This document shows positions 1 through 5,389 of a DNA stretch of 5,389 bases, piece by piece. How positions within the stretch are numbered: the stretch's first letter is position 1; the number at the start of each line of letters is the position of its first letter. The stretch spans positions 1 to 5,389 of the forward strand of contig WFVP01000031.1 in NCBI GenBank assembly GCA_015491595.1, given 5' to 3'. The stretch comes from Anaerolineales bacterium (GTDB taxonomy: Bacteria > Chloroflexota > Anaerolineae > Anaerolineales > DRMV01). Below the pieces are notes generated by a model. That model ran no database searches, was not told where the DNA came from, and worked only from the letters and a program-made list of their open reading frames with translations. The position numbers and the translations under genes were made by a program.

Positions 1-1243
1 CGGTAGCCCGGTCCTTCACCAGCACGATGGCGTTGGACAGCACGGGTTGCACGGCCAGCCAGGCAAAGCGCAAGTCTTCCCATTCCTCCGGGGTGGGCGC
101 GCGTTCCGTCACCACGCGCCATGAGGCATCCGGAGGGTCGCCCGGGTCACCGGTCTGGCGCAGCATTCCCCGAAAGATGGAGCGCCATTGCGTCTCCCGG
201 CCCGTGGCGAAATGGGGAATCTCCAGCACCCGCAGGTTCTTCCGTTTGGCCAGCCGTTCTCGGGCCGAAGGCGTGATGGCCGGCGCGGCCAGGCATTCCA
301 GGAACAGCCCCTTCAATTGCGCCGCCGCCTCTTCGTCAAAGGGTACGTTTACGGCCAGAATGCCGCCAAAGGCGGAGACGGGGTCGGAGGCGATGGCCCG
401 CTCCACCGCCTGGGCCAGGGTCTCCCCCAAAGCCAGGCCGCAAGGGGACGCGTGTTTCACCACCACCGCGGCGGGTTGGGGGAGCCGGGAAACGGCCCGC
501 CAGGCCGCGTCCAGGTCCACCAGGTTGTTGTAGGAAAGGGGTTTCCCCTGCAGGAGACGTCCCCCCAAAGGACCCGTATCCGGTTCCCAGGCGTAGAGGG
601 TGGCTTCTTGATGGGGGTTCTCGCCGTAGCGCAGGCGCTGGACAGGGTAGAGGGTGAGGACTTCCACCGGCGTCCCGGCCAGGTACGAAGCGATGGCCTG
701 GTCGTAGGCCGCGGTCCAGGCGAAGGCCTTCAGGGCCAGGCGACGACGGGTGTCCAGGGAGATGTCCCCCCGGTGCTCCATCTCCTCCTGCGCTCGGGCG
801 GCATCCTGGGGGTCCACCAGCACGGTCACCCGGGGGAAATTCTTGGCGGCGGCCCGAATCAGGGCCACGCCGCCGATGTCAATGTACTCCAGAGCCGTGC
901 TCAGGTCGGTGTCAGGGTCCTGGACGACTTCCTGGAAGGGGTACAGGGAAACGGCCACCAGGTCCACCGGGACGCTTTGCAGCCGGGCCAGGTCCTTCCG
1001 GTCCTGGGGCAGGTCCCGGGCCAAGATGCCCGCGAAGACCCGGGGATGCAGGGTCTTCACCCGGCCGCCCAGCACGGGCGGGCTCTGGGTCCAGTCGGTG
1101 ATGGTGCGGGCCGGGATCTCGTGTTGGGCCAGGAAGGCCGCGGTCCCTTCCGAGGCAATGATGTCCCACCCGCGGCGGTGCAGGGTCCGGGCCAGGGGAA
1201 GCCAGGGGGACTTGTCCCAAAGGGAGAACAGCGCGGTGGGCAT
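1..1243 (-). CDS. purH: PurH, bifunctional AICAR transformylase / IMP cyclohydrolase (partial, C-terminus beyond left edge)
   Basis: Catalyses the last two steps of de novo purine synthesis in the cytoplasm: formylation of AICAR with 10-formyl-THF, then ring closure of FAICAR to IMP. The open frame runs from ATG at 1243 to the window edge, giving 414 codons; the family is about 520 residues, so roughly 100 are missing. The N-terminal cyclohydrolase (MGS-like) domain covers about residues 1-145, with GGRVKTLHP at 59-67 and IDIGGVALIRAAAKN at 121-135. The transformylase domain begins near RYGENPHQ (205-212) and has SYNNLVDLDAAW (237-248), the catalytic Lys-His in KHASPCG (263-269), SDPVSAFGG (286-294) and SNAIVLVK (403-410). 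The start is fixed by an excellent Shine-Dalgarno immediately upstream. It lies 31 bp after the membrane-protein gene and is probably co-transcribed with it. Several usually conserved cyclohydrolase-site positions differ (see findings). Family identification is very secure. Confidence 0.95.
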   Translation of the reverse strand, partial: MPTALFSLWDKSPWLPLARTLHRRGWDIIASEGTAAFLAQHEIPARTITDWTQSPPVLGGRVKTLHPRVFAGILARDLPQDRKDLARLQSVPVDLVAVSLYPFQEVVQDPDTDLSTALEYIDIGGVALIRAAAKNFPRVTVLVDPQDAARAQEEMEHRGDISLDTRRRLALKAFAWTAAYDQAIASYLAGTPVEVLTLYPVQRLRYGENPHQEATLYAWEPDTGPLGGRLLQGKPLSYNNLVDLDAAWRAVSRLPQPAAVVVKHASPCGLALGETLAQAVERAIASDPVSAFGGILAVNVPFDEEAAAQLKGLFLECLAAPAITPSARERLAKRKNLRVLEIPHFATGRETQWRSIFRGMLRQTGDPGDPPDASWRVVTERAPTPEEWEDLRFAWLAVQPVLSNAIVLVKDRAT

Positions 1244-1246
1244 GGC

Positions 1247-1254
1247 ACCTCCTT
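1247..1254 (-). promoter_or_regulatory. Ribosome binding site of purH
   Basis: The minus strand reads AAGGAGGT, a near-perfect anti-Shine-Dalgarno match, only 4 nt from GGAGG to the ATG at 1243. It decides the purH start. No promoter-like sequence is seen in the 31-bp gap, so purH likely depends on an upstream transcript. Confidence 0.85.
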
Positions 1255-1274
1255 GGGTCTTGTCGGGATTGGGT

Positions 1275-2357
1275 TTACGTTCGCCGGAAGCGTTCCCCCG
1301 CCCGTACACCCATCATGACCAGGGCGTAGAGCAACAGCGCCAGGCCGTTGCCCAGCCCCCCCAGGGCCCGCCAGGGGAACACGTTGAGCCAGCCGCCCGC
1401 GACCCGCAAGGCTACGGAAGCGTGCAGCAGCACCAGGGGAAGATAGAGGAGGGGATGGAAGGACAGGGGCAGGCCGAGCAGGGCGGGGAAGATGATGGGC
1501 GCGTGTCCGAACACCATGGAGAACACGAAGCCCATGAAGATGCTGTGGAGCTGGGCGTCGTATCCGCCCCGGCCCAGAGGCAGGAGGTCTATCCCGGCGG
1601 CCACCAGGAGCCAGACGTACCCCGTGAGCAAGCTCAAGGCGATGAAGCGTGGCAGGCCCGGCCGCCGCAAACCGACCCAGGCGACGTCGAAGCGCAGGAG
1701 CCAGAGGGCCGTTCCGGCCATGCCCAGCGCCACCAGGATCCGCCCTCCGGGATGTAGGCTGCTCGCCAGAAGGCCCAGTAGGTAGACGCCGACGGCCAGG
1801 GCGAACCACCGACCGAACCGCTGCGCGGCGCCTGTCAGCCGTCCCAGTTCCAGCCGCTCGCCCGCGATGGTGAGGACGAAGAAGGCCTGCCACCACAGGA
1901 CCACCGTTTCCATGGAAACCTGCAGGGCCCACAGGACGGATGCCACGGTCCACGTGACGATGCCGGTCGCCATGACCCGGGTGTGGAACTGTCGGTCGTG
2001 GCGCCACATGGCCACGGCCAGGGCCAGAAAGCTCACCCCGGCCAGGACCGTGAGTCCCCGGCTCCAAGGGGTGACTCCTCCGGAAACCACCAGGGACCAT
2101 CCGGCCGCCGCATGCAGGAGAGGCACCAGGAACATCCAGGGCCGGCCCATGGCCACGGCGCGCTCGAGGGAAATCAGGGTGCCGAAGAACCCCATGACCA
2201 GGATGGGACCATGGCGCGCGACCGCGCCGGATAGGGGATACTGAGAGAGCCATCCGAAGCGCTGGAGCCCGCCCAGAATGCCCAGGACCAGCAGCCCGGC
2301 CGCGGCCACCAGCAAAGGGGCCACACGCCACGGGGAACGACGGGGAACCGTGTTCAT
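1275..2357 (-). CDS. 12-helix histidine-rich membrane protein, NnrS-like or heme-copper-oxidase-like (function unproven)
   Basis: A 360-residue integral membrane protein with about 12 hydrophobic segments, near residues 10-34, 49-67, 74-93, 100-118, 128-146, 149-168, 184-202, 207-222, 238-260, 270-297, 301-322 and 334-352. Histidines sit inside or at the ends of helices: H49 in ARHGPILVMGFFGT, H82, H271 in LHSIFMGF, H285 in GHAPIIFPALLG, and H301 and H312 in the next helix. Twelve helices with intramembrane histidines and an HG motif in helix 2 recall heme-copper oxidase subunit I and the heme/copper protein NnrS, which is linked to nitric oxide stress. This is resemblance by eye, not a firm assignment. 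The two halves each hold an H-then-MGF motif, suggesting internal pseudo-symmetry. An in-frame ATG lies upstream at 2462, but the added 35 residues are not membrane-like and would span the candidate -10 element and overlap the end of cofE, so ATG 2357 is preferred. It ends 31 bp before purH. Confidence 0.9.
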   Translation of the reverse strand: MNTVPRRSPWRVAPLLVAAAGLLVLGILGGLQRFGWLSQYPLSGAVARHGPILVMGFFGTLISLERAVAMGRPWMFLVPLLHAAAGWSLVVSGGVTPWSRGLTVLAGVSFLALAVAMWRHDRQFHTRVMATGIVTWTVASVLWALQVSMETVVLWWQAFFVLTIAGERLELGRLTGAAQRFGRWFALAVGVYLLGLLASSLHPGGRILVALGMAGTALWLLRFDVAWVGLRRPGLPRFIALSLLTGYVWLLVAAGIDLLPLGRGGYDAQLHSIFMGFVFSMVFGHAPIIFPALLGLPLSFHPLLYLPLVLLHASVALRVAGGWLNVFPWRALGGLGNGLALLLYALVMMGVRAGERFRRT

Positions 2358-2368
2358 GATCGTACCGC

Positions 2369-2374
2369 CCTCCT
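2369..2374 (-). promoter_or_regulatory. Ribosome binding site of the 12-helix membrane protein
   Basis: The minus strand reads AGGAGG, 11 nt before ATG 2357. The spacing is a little long but usable, and it supports this start over the in-frame ATG at 2462, whose upstream sequence lies inside cofE. Confidence 0.6.
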
Positions 2375-2400
2375 CGCCGGTGAGGGGTGAGAACGGGGGA

Positions 2401-2406
2401 ATTGTA
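2401..2406 (-). promoter_or_regulatory. Candidate -10 element for the membrane protein-purH pair
   Basis: In the 83-bp gap after cofE the minus strand reads GGTACAATTC, containing TACAAT (5 of 6 matches to TATAAT). Only a weak -35 (TTTCCC, 3 of 6) is found 17 nt upstream. Transcription would start near 2393-2395, giving a leader of roughly 36 nt before ATG 2357. Inferred from sequence only; the gap could equally be read through from cofE. Confidence 0.4.
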
Positions 2407-2440
2407 CCTTGGAACGGAGGAATGGGAAACCCTCGGGACG

Positions 2441-3223
2441 CTATCCCTTTCCGTACACCCATCCACCGCGAAACAGGTCCTGCGCTTCGGGACGCAGCAG
2501 TTCCTGCAGGCGACCGGAATGAAGGGGATACGGGAAGCCCCGAACGTGGACGGCGGGGATGCCCTCGTCGGCCTGCCCCATGATGAGGGAGGCGGCGGCG
2601 GCCAGCTCGTCGGCCGCGGCCACCTGGGTCACCCGCAGCGGGCGGCCCTCCAGGTCCCGCCGGCCCCGCAGGTCCACCAGCCCCGGCAGGCCGCTGAGGC
2701 CTATGGCCACGCCCACCGTACCCAGGCGCCAGGCCCGCCCGTGGGAATCGATGATGAGCACGCCCACACGCGCGCCGGTGGCTTTCTCCAGGGCCTGGCG
2801 CAGCCGCGCCGCCGACGCGTCAGGGTCCTCCGGCAGGAGGAGGACCCACGCGTCGTCCCCGCGCACGTTGGAATGGTCGATGCCCGCGTTGGCGCAGACG
2901 AACCCCAGGCGGTGCTCCACGATGAGCACACCGGGCACGGCTCGCAGCACCCGGCGGCTTTCCTGGAGAATGAGTTCCACCAGACGAGGGTCCTTACCGG
3001 TCAGGCGGGCCAGGGCACGGGCTTGAAGGGAAGGGCGGACGGTGCTCAAGTGGACGTAGCGTCCTTCGGCCTTGGAAACGATTTTTTGGGCCACCACGAG
3101 GATGTCGCCGTCCTTCAAGGACAGGGAGGCCCGTTGGACGGCCTCCAGCAGGAAGGTGGCCAGCGGGTCACCAGGTTGTACACGGGGTATACCCGGGAGG
3201 GGAGTGAGGGTTAACGGGGCCAT
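2441..3223 (-). CDS. cofE: CofE, coenzyme F420-0:L-glutamate ligase
   Basis: GTP- and divalent-metal-dependent cytoplasmic ligase that adds glutamates to F420-0 to form the tail of F420, a deazaflavin hydride carrier. The 260 residues counted from ATG 3223 match the single-domain CofE length (about 250); there is no C-terminal nitroreductase domain as in mycobacterial FbiB. Family motifs in order: LPGIPRVQPGD (9-19), ILVVAQKIVSKAEGR (41-55), ANAGIDHSNV (111-120), IIDSHGRAWRLGTVGVAIG (157-175), and ADELAAAASLIMGQADEGIP (204-223). In-frame ATGs also occur at 3229 and 3244. None has a good Shine-Dalgarno; 3223 or 3229 best fits the usual N-terminus. The start overlaps the end of the upstream GT87-like gene by 13-34 nt depending on the start chosen, so translational coupling is likely. 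No other F420 biosynthesis gene (cofC, cofD, cofG/H) is in view. Confidence 0.93.
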   Translation of the reverse strand: MAPLTLTPLPGIPRVQPGDPLATFLLEAVQRASLSLKDGDILVVAQKIVSKAEGRYVHLSTVRPSLQARALARLTGKDPRLVELILQESRRVLRAVPGVLIVEHRLGFVCANAGIDHSNVRGDDAWVLLLPEDPDASAARLRQALEKATGARVGVLIIDSHGRAWRLGTVGVAIGLSGLPGLVDLRGRRDLEGRPLRVTQVAAADELAAAASLIMGQADEGIPAVHVRGFPYPLHSGRLQELLRPEAQDLFRGGWVYGKG

Positions 3224-4068
3224 GGCCATTGGGGCTTCTGCCATTGGGAACGATGGAAGAGAATGACAGCAAGAGGGAGGAACATCCAGGGTACGAAATT
3301 CCTCCACATAAGGCTCAGAATCACCGCAAGCCAGGACAAGGGGACTAAAAGCCCAGGAGGAGCAGCGTCGGTCATTAAGATTGTGGTGTAGAACAACCCC
3401 GAAGGGTTAGCCAGCATGGCTGAAGCCCAAGCCACTTCTCGTTTCTGAAAAAGGCCCCACAAAAACACCAAAACCGCGAGGACAAATATCACCCCTCCCA
3501 TGTGGGGGAAGATGCGTTCCAGACTCCACAACCCTGGTGAATTGCTGCGAGAAAGCGCATTCAGAGGAGGAACCGAGGTCCGCCACTCTTGTACCCACCT
3601 CGGATACACCAGCGTAGGTATCCCCCAAAGCATGACCGTAAATAAGATGAACCAGCCCAGGGTATGATGGCTGTGTCGAAGCCATTTGAACAGATAGTGG
3701 GGTAATACCACAAAGGCCACTTGGGGCTTAAGCGTAATGACGGCAGCCATCAGCGCTGAAAGGACACCTTGGTTCAAAGAACAAGCAAGTATCCACAAGA
3801 TGAGATCGACTTGGCCGGAAGAAAGAAAATGAATCATGGGGAAATAGAGCAACCAAGCCAGGGCCCGGCGTCCAATTTTGTGGAAGAGGAGGGCTATGTT
3901 GAAGGCCAACCAGCCATAAAAAGCCACTGTCCTTGGGACAAGGGCAAAGATGACGAAGAAGAGAGCAGCCGGTAAAGGGTAGAAGAATCCTTCAACAGTA
4001 TAAGGACTGCGGCCTGTCAGTAGGGCGCTGCCCGCGTTCCAAAACACTTGGAAATCGTACCCGCCCAT
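3211..4068 (-). CDS. GT87-like polytopic membrane protein (DUF2029-type), short and possibly N-terminally truncated
   Basis: A 285-residue membrane protein with roughly 8-10 hydrophobic segments. The N-terminal part resembles GT87/DUF2029 polyprenyl-phosphate-sugar-dependent glycosyltransferases: YDFQVFWNAGSALLTGRSPY (4-23), FFYPLPAALFF (28-38), SGQVDLILW (84-92) and LKPQVAF (113-119) correspond to the family's DF..YW.A, NPY, YPP, GQ and KPQ signatures. Such enzymes usually have about 400 residues and a membrane helix before the DF motif; here the protein starts right at that motif. GGAGG sits 9 nt before ATG 4068. An in-frame ATG at 4125 overlaps the nrdJ stop, has no Shine-Dalgarno, and adds 19 residues that are not a full helix. 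GC content is clearly lower than in neighbouring genes (30 of 60 bases at 3901-3960 against 45 of 60 at 961-1020), which hints at separate ancestry. Donor and acceptor sugars cannot be told, and activity is uncertain. Confidence 0.75.
   Translation of the reverse strand: MGGYDFQVFWNAGSALLTGRSPYTVEGFFYPLPAALFFVIFALVPRTVAFYGWLAFNIALLFHKIGRRALAWLLYFPMIHFLSSGQVDLILWILACSLNQGVLSALMAAVITLKPQVAFVVLPHYLFKWLRHSHHTLGWFILFTVMLWGIPTLVYPRWVQEWRTSVPPLNALSRSNSPGLWSLERIFPHMGGVIFVLAVLVFLWGLFQKREVAWASAMLANPSGLFYTTILMTDAAPPGLLVPLSWLAVILSLMWRNFVPWMFLPLAVILFHRSQWQKPQWPWPR
3225..3248. repeat. Short direct repeat GCCATTGGG, two copies 15 nt apart
   Basis: GCCATTGGG occurs at 3225-3233 and 3240-3248. On the minus strand each copy reads CCCAATGGC, so each carries an in-frame ATG for cofE (3229 and 3244), while the same DNA encodes the repeated QW residues at the C-terminus of the GT87-like protein. 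The 15-nt offset keeps both frames. Confidence 0.6.
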
Positions 4069-4077
4069 GACGAACAA

Positions 4078-4082
4078 CCTCC
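4078..4082 (-). promoter_or_regulatory. Ribosome binding site of the GT87-like gene
   Basis: The minus strand reads GGAGG followed by 9 nt and ATG 4068. It favours this start over ATG 4125. The 50-bp gap between the nrdJ stop and this start shows no convincing hairpin plus T-run, so read-through from nrdJ is possible. Confidence 0.6.
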
Positions 4083-4118
4083 ATGGCGGGGACGGCCCGG
4101 TCAAAGCCGCGCCCTGAC

Positions 4119-5387
4119 TTAGCATTCACTATAGCCGCAAGCATAACACTTGCGGCATCCCTCCTCGTTTACCAAAGCCGCTTGGCCGCATTCTGGACAG
4201 AGTTCTCCAATTACATTTGTCAGCAGAAGATCCGCATCACCGTTTTGACTGGTTATCTGTTCCAGAGGAAGGAGAGGCATGGAAGCCCCTCCCGACCGCT
4301 CCCCCTTCAATGGCTCGGCGTGCACCCCCTCCCTGTAGTCCAGGTACTGTTTGATAGCATAGGCCACGCCGTCGGGCAGGGAGCGAATGCGGAAGGGGCC
4401 GAATCCCAGGGAACGATCCCCGCCGATGCCATGAAGTTGGTCGTAAATTTCTTTGAGGCGCTCCAAGGGTTTTACGGGCGAGCTCAAGCGCAAGATGTAG
4501 GAAATGAGCCGACCAATCGCTTCCGAAATAGCCGCGGTCTCGGATCCCGCCTTGGCTGTGTTGATGAAGACCTCAAAGGGCTGGCCATCGCCGTTCTCGT
4601 TGATGGTCACGTAGGCTTTGCCCAGGGGAGTGTTTACCTGGATGGTCATCCCGGGAAGCGCGGCCGGGCGGGGCTTCTTGGGTTCGGGCCAGAGGCGGAG
4701 TTGGTCGGGGGTCCGCTGTTCGCTGTTCACGGACTGCTCACTGCGCACTGCCGACTGCTGACTGCTATCGGCTAACTGCTGTCCGCCGTTCGCTTTCTTC
4801 TTGGCCGTGGCCGCGGTCTCCAGCACCACCTTTTCCCGGGAGCCGGTCACGTAGACGGTCAGGCCCTTGCACCCCAGTTTCCAGGCCAGCAGGTAGGCCT
4901 TTTTGACGTCGTCCACCGTGGCGTCGGCGGGGAAATTAATAGTCTTACTAATAGAGTTATCAACAAAAACCTGCAACGCGGCCTGCATGTACACGTGCTC
5001 TTCGGCACTGATGTCGCCGGCCACCACGAAGGTGTGGCGGATGTGTTCGGGCAGGCGGCCAGGGTAGTTCTGGATGGTGCCGTACTCCAGCACGTGCTGG
5101 ATGACGGCCTCTTTCTCTTCCTCGCTCAGGTCGCTTTCGTTCAGGGCCTTCATGAACAGGGGACTGACGTAGCGCAGACGGATGCGCTTGCCGTCCTCGT
5201 CGTTAACGTAGCGGTAGTAGGCCAGGGCGAACACGGGCTCGCACCCGTAGCCTTCTACACCGGAAACTGTAGATATTGTTCCGGTTGGGGCGATGGTTAA
5301 TTGAGCCGCGTTGCGGATGCCGTACTTCTTGATGCCCTCCACGATTTCGTTCCAGTCCAGTTCGGGGCGGCCCCAGTCCGTCTTGGG
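4119..5387 (-). CDS. nrdJ: NrdJ, adenosylcobalamin-dependent (class II) ribonucleotide reductase, C-terminal part
   Basis: Reduces ribonucleotides to deoxyribonucleotides using a B12-derived radical, without oxygen. 422 codons are visible before TAA; the N-terminal half lies beyond the right edge. The frame is open to the edge, so the GTG at 5342 is an internal valine codon, not a start. In fragment numbering: the active-site loop motif TIAPTGTIS (31-39), CEPVFALAYYR (49-59), VDNSISKTINFP (142-153), then GCKGLTVYVTGSR (172-184). A low-complexity Q/S-rich linker follows (about 194-232). Next is a TSCPD-type domain (about 250-350) with TPLGKAYVTINENGDGQPFE and SEAIGRLISYILR. The extreme C-terminus is a zinc ribbon with six cysteines, CPEC (397-400) and CRKCYACGYSEC (411-422), which in this family probably relays reductant to the active site. 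The linker is encoded by a heptamer repeat tract. Identification is very secure. Confidence 0.96.
   Translation of the reverse strand, partial: PKTDWGRPELDWNEIVEGIKKYGIRNAAQLTIAPTGTISTVSGVEGYGCEPVFALAYYRYVNDEDGKRIRLRYVSPLFMKALNESDLSEEEKEAVIQHVLEYGTIQNYPGRLPEHIRHTFVVAGDISAEEHVYMQAALQVFVDNSISKTINFPADATVDDVKKAYLLAWKLGCKGLTVYVTGSREKVVLETAATAKKKANGGQQLADSSQQSAVRSEQSVNSEQRTPDQLRLWPEPKKPRPAALPGMTIQVNTPLGKAYVTINENGDGQPFEVFINTAKAGSETAAISEAIGRLISYILRLSSPVKPLERLKEIYDQLHGIGGDRSLGFGPFRIRSLPDGVAYAIKQYLDYREGVHAEPLKGERSGGASMPLLPLEQITSQNGDADLLLTNVIGELCPECGQAALVNEEGCRKCYACGYSEC
4712..4795 (+). repeat. Twelve degenerate heptanucleotide repeats inside nrdJ
   Basis: Plus strand reads twelve consecutive 7-nt units in unbroken register: TCCGCTG, TTCGCTG, TTCACGG, ACTGCTC, ACTGCGC, ACTGCCG, ACTGCTG, ACTGCTA, TCGGCTA, ACTGCTG, TCCGCCG, TTCGCTT. 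The core unit is ACTGCTG or close variants. The 84-bp length is a multiple of 3, so the nrdJ frame is kept. On the minus strand it encodes 28 residues (about 198-225 of the visible protein) with repeated SQQ, SEQ and NSEQ. Heptameric short tandem repeats of this kind are usually intergenic; here the tract sits between the catalytic barrel and the TSCPD domain. Confidence 0.9.
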
Positions 5388-5389
5388 GC

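Noticed and set aside
188..1318. 376-codon plus-strand open frame antisense to purH
   Set aside because: Gly/Gln/Val-rich composition without motifs; the opposite strand encodes clear PurH signatures throughout. Shadow frame.
2371..2384. Palindrome-like CCTCGCCGGTGAGG as a terminator after cofE
   Set aside because: The inverted repeat has no loop and no downstream T-run on the minus strand; it overlaps the region needed for the next gene's ribosome binding site.
2358..2462. N-terminal extension of the 12-helix protein from ATG 2462
   Set aside because: The 35 extra residues are not conserved-looking, overlap the cofE stop, and cross the candidate -10; an AGGAGG precedes the shorter start.
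1057..2466. 469-codon minus-strand open frame overlapping the membrane protein and purH start
   Set aside because: Its protein is Arg/Pro/Gly-rich with no family motif and it overlaps, in another frame, the well-supported 12-helix protein and the purH N-terminus. It is a high-GC shadow frame.
2387..3214. 275-codon plus-strand open frame antisense to cofE
   Set aside because: Low-complexity translation opposite a complete CofE with all family motifs; no Shine-Dalgarno at its start.
4083..4775. 230-codon plus-strand open frame antisense to the end of nrdJ
   Set aside because: Overlaps the TSCPD and zinc-ribbon coding sequence on the other strand, with no recognisable domain of its own.
4712..4795. 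CRISPR array or mobile-element end
   Set aside because: The units are 7 nt with no spacers and no long inverted repeats or target duplication flank them; this is a short tandem repeat.

Overview
The window (5,389 bp) is a compact, mostly GC-rich stretch in which every gene I can support lies on the minus strand, so it reads from right to left. The order of transcription is: C-terminal part of an adenosylcobalamin-dependent (class II) ribonucleotide reductase gene (nrdJ, cut by the right edge); a short GT87-like polytopic membrane protein; cofE (coenzyme F420-0 gamma-glutamyl ligase); a 12-helix histidine-rich membrane protein resembling NnrS or heme-copper oxidase subunit I folds; and the first ~414 codons of purH (AICAR transformylase/IMP cyclohydrolase, cut by the left edge). 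Most plus-strand open frames are by-products of high GC content.

Organism: high GC, use of F420, an oxygen-indifferent B12-dependent NrdJ with a C-terminal zinc ribbon, and a short heptanucleotide repeat tract together suggest a Chloroflexota bacterium (Anaerolineae-like, possibly thermophilic). This is inference; no rRNA or other decisive marker is present, and an actinobacterium is not excluded.

Layout: 4119-5387 is nrdJ. It carries an 84-bp in-frame tract of 12 heptamers in an interdomain linker and two AT-rich synonymous patches over conserved motifs. 3211-4068 is the GT87-like gene, clearly lower in GC than its neighbours and apparently lacking the usual first membrane helix. 2441-3223 is cofE, whose start overlaps the end of the GT87-like gene. 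2358-2440 is an 83-bp gap with a plausible -10 element. 1275-2357 is the membrane protein, followed after 31 bp and a strong Shine-Dalgarno by purH (1-1243). No gap exceeds 300 bp.

How the genes relate: cofE makes the polyglutamate tail of F420, nrdJ makes deoxynucleotides and purH finishes IMP synthesis, so three of the five are cofactor or nucleotide metabolism. The histidine-rich membrane protein is the least understood gene and the best candidate for undescribed function. No defence system, mobile element, CRISPR array or RNA gene was found.
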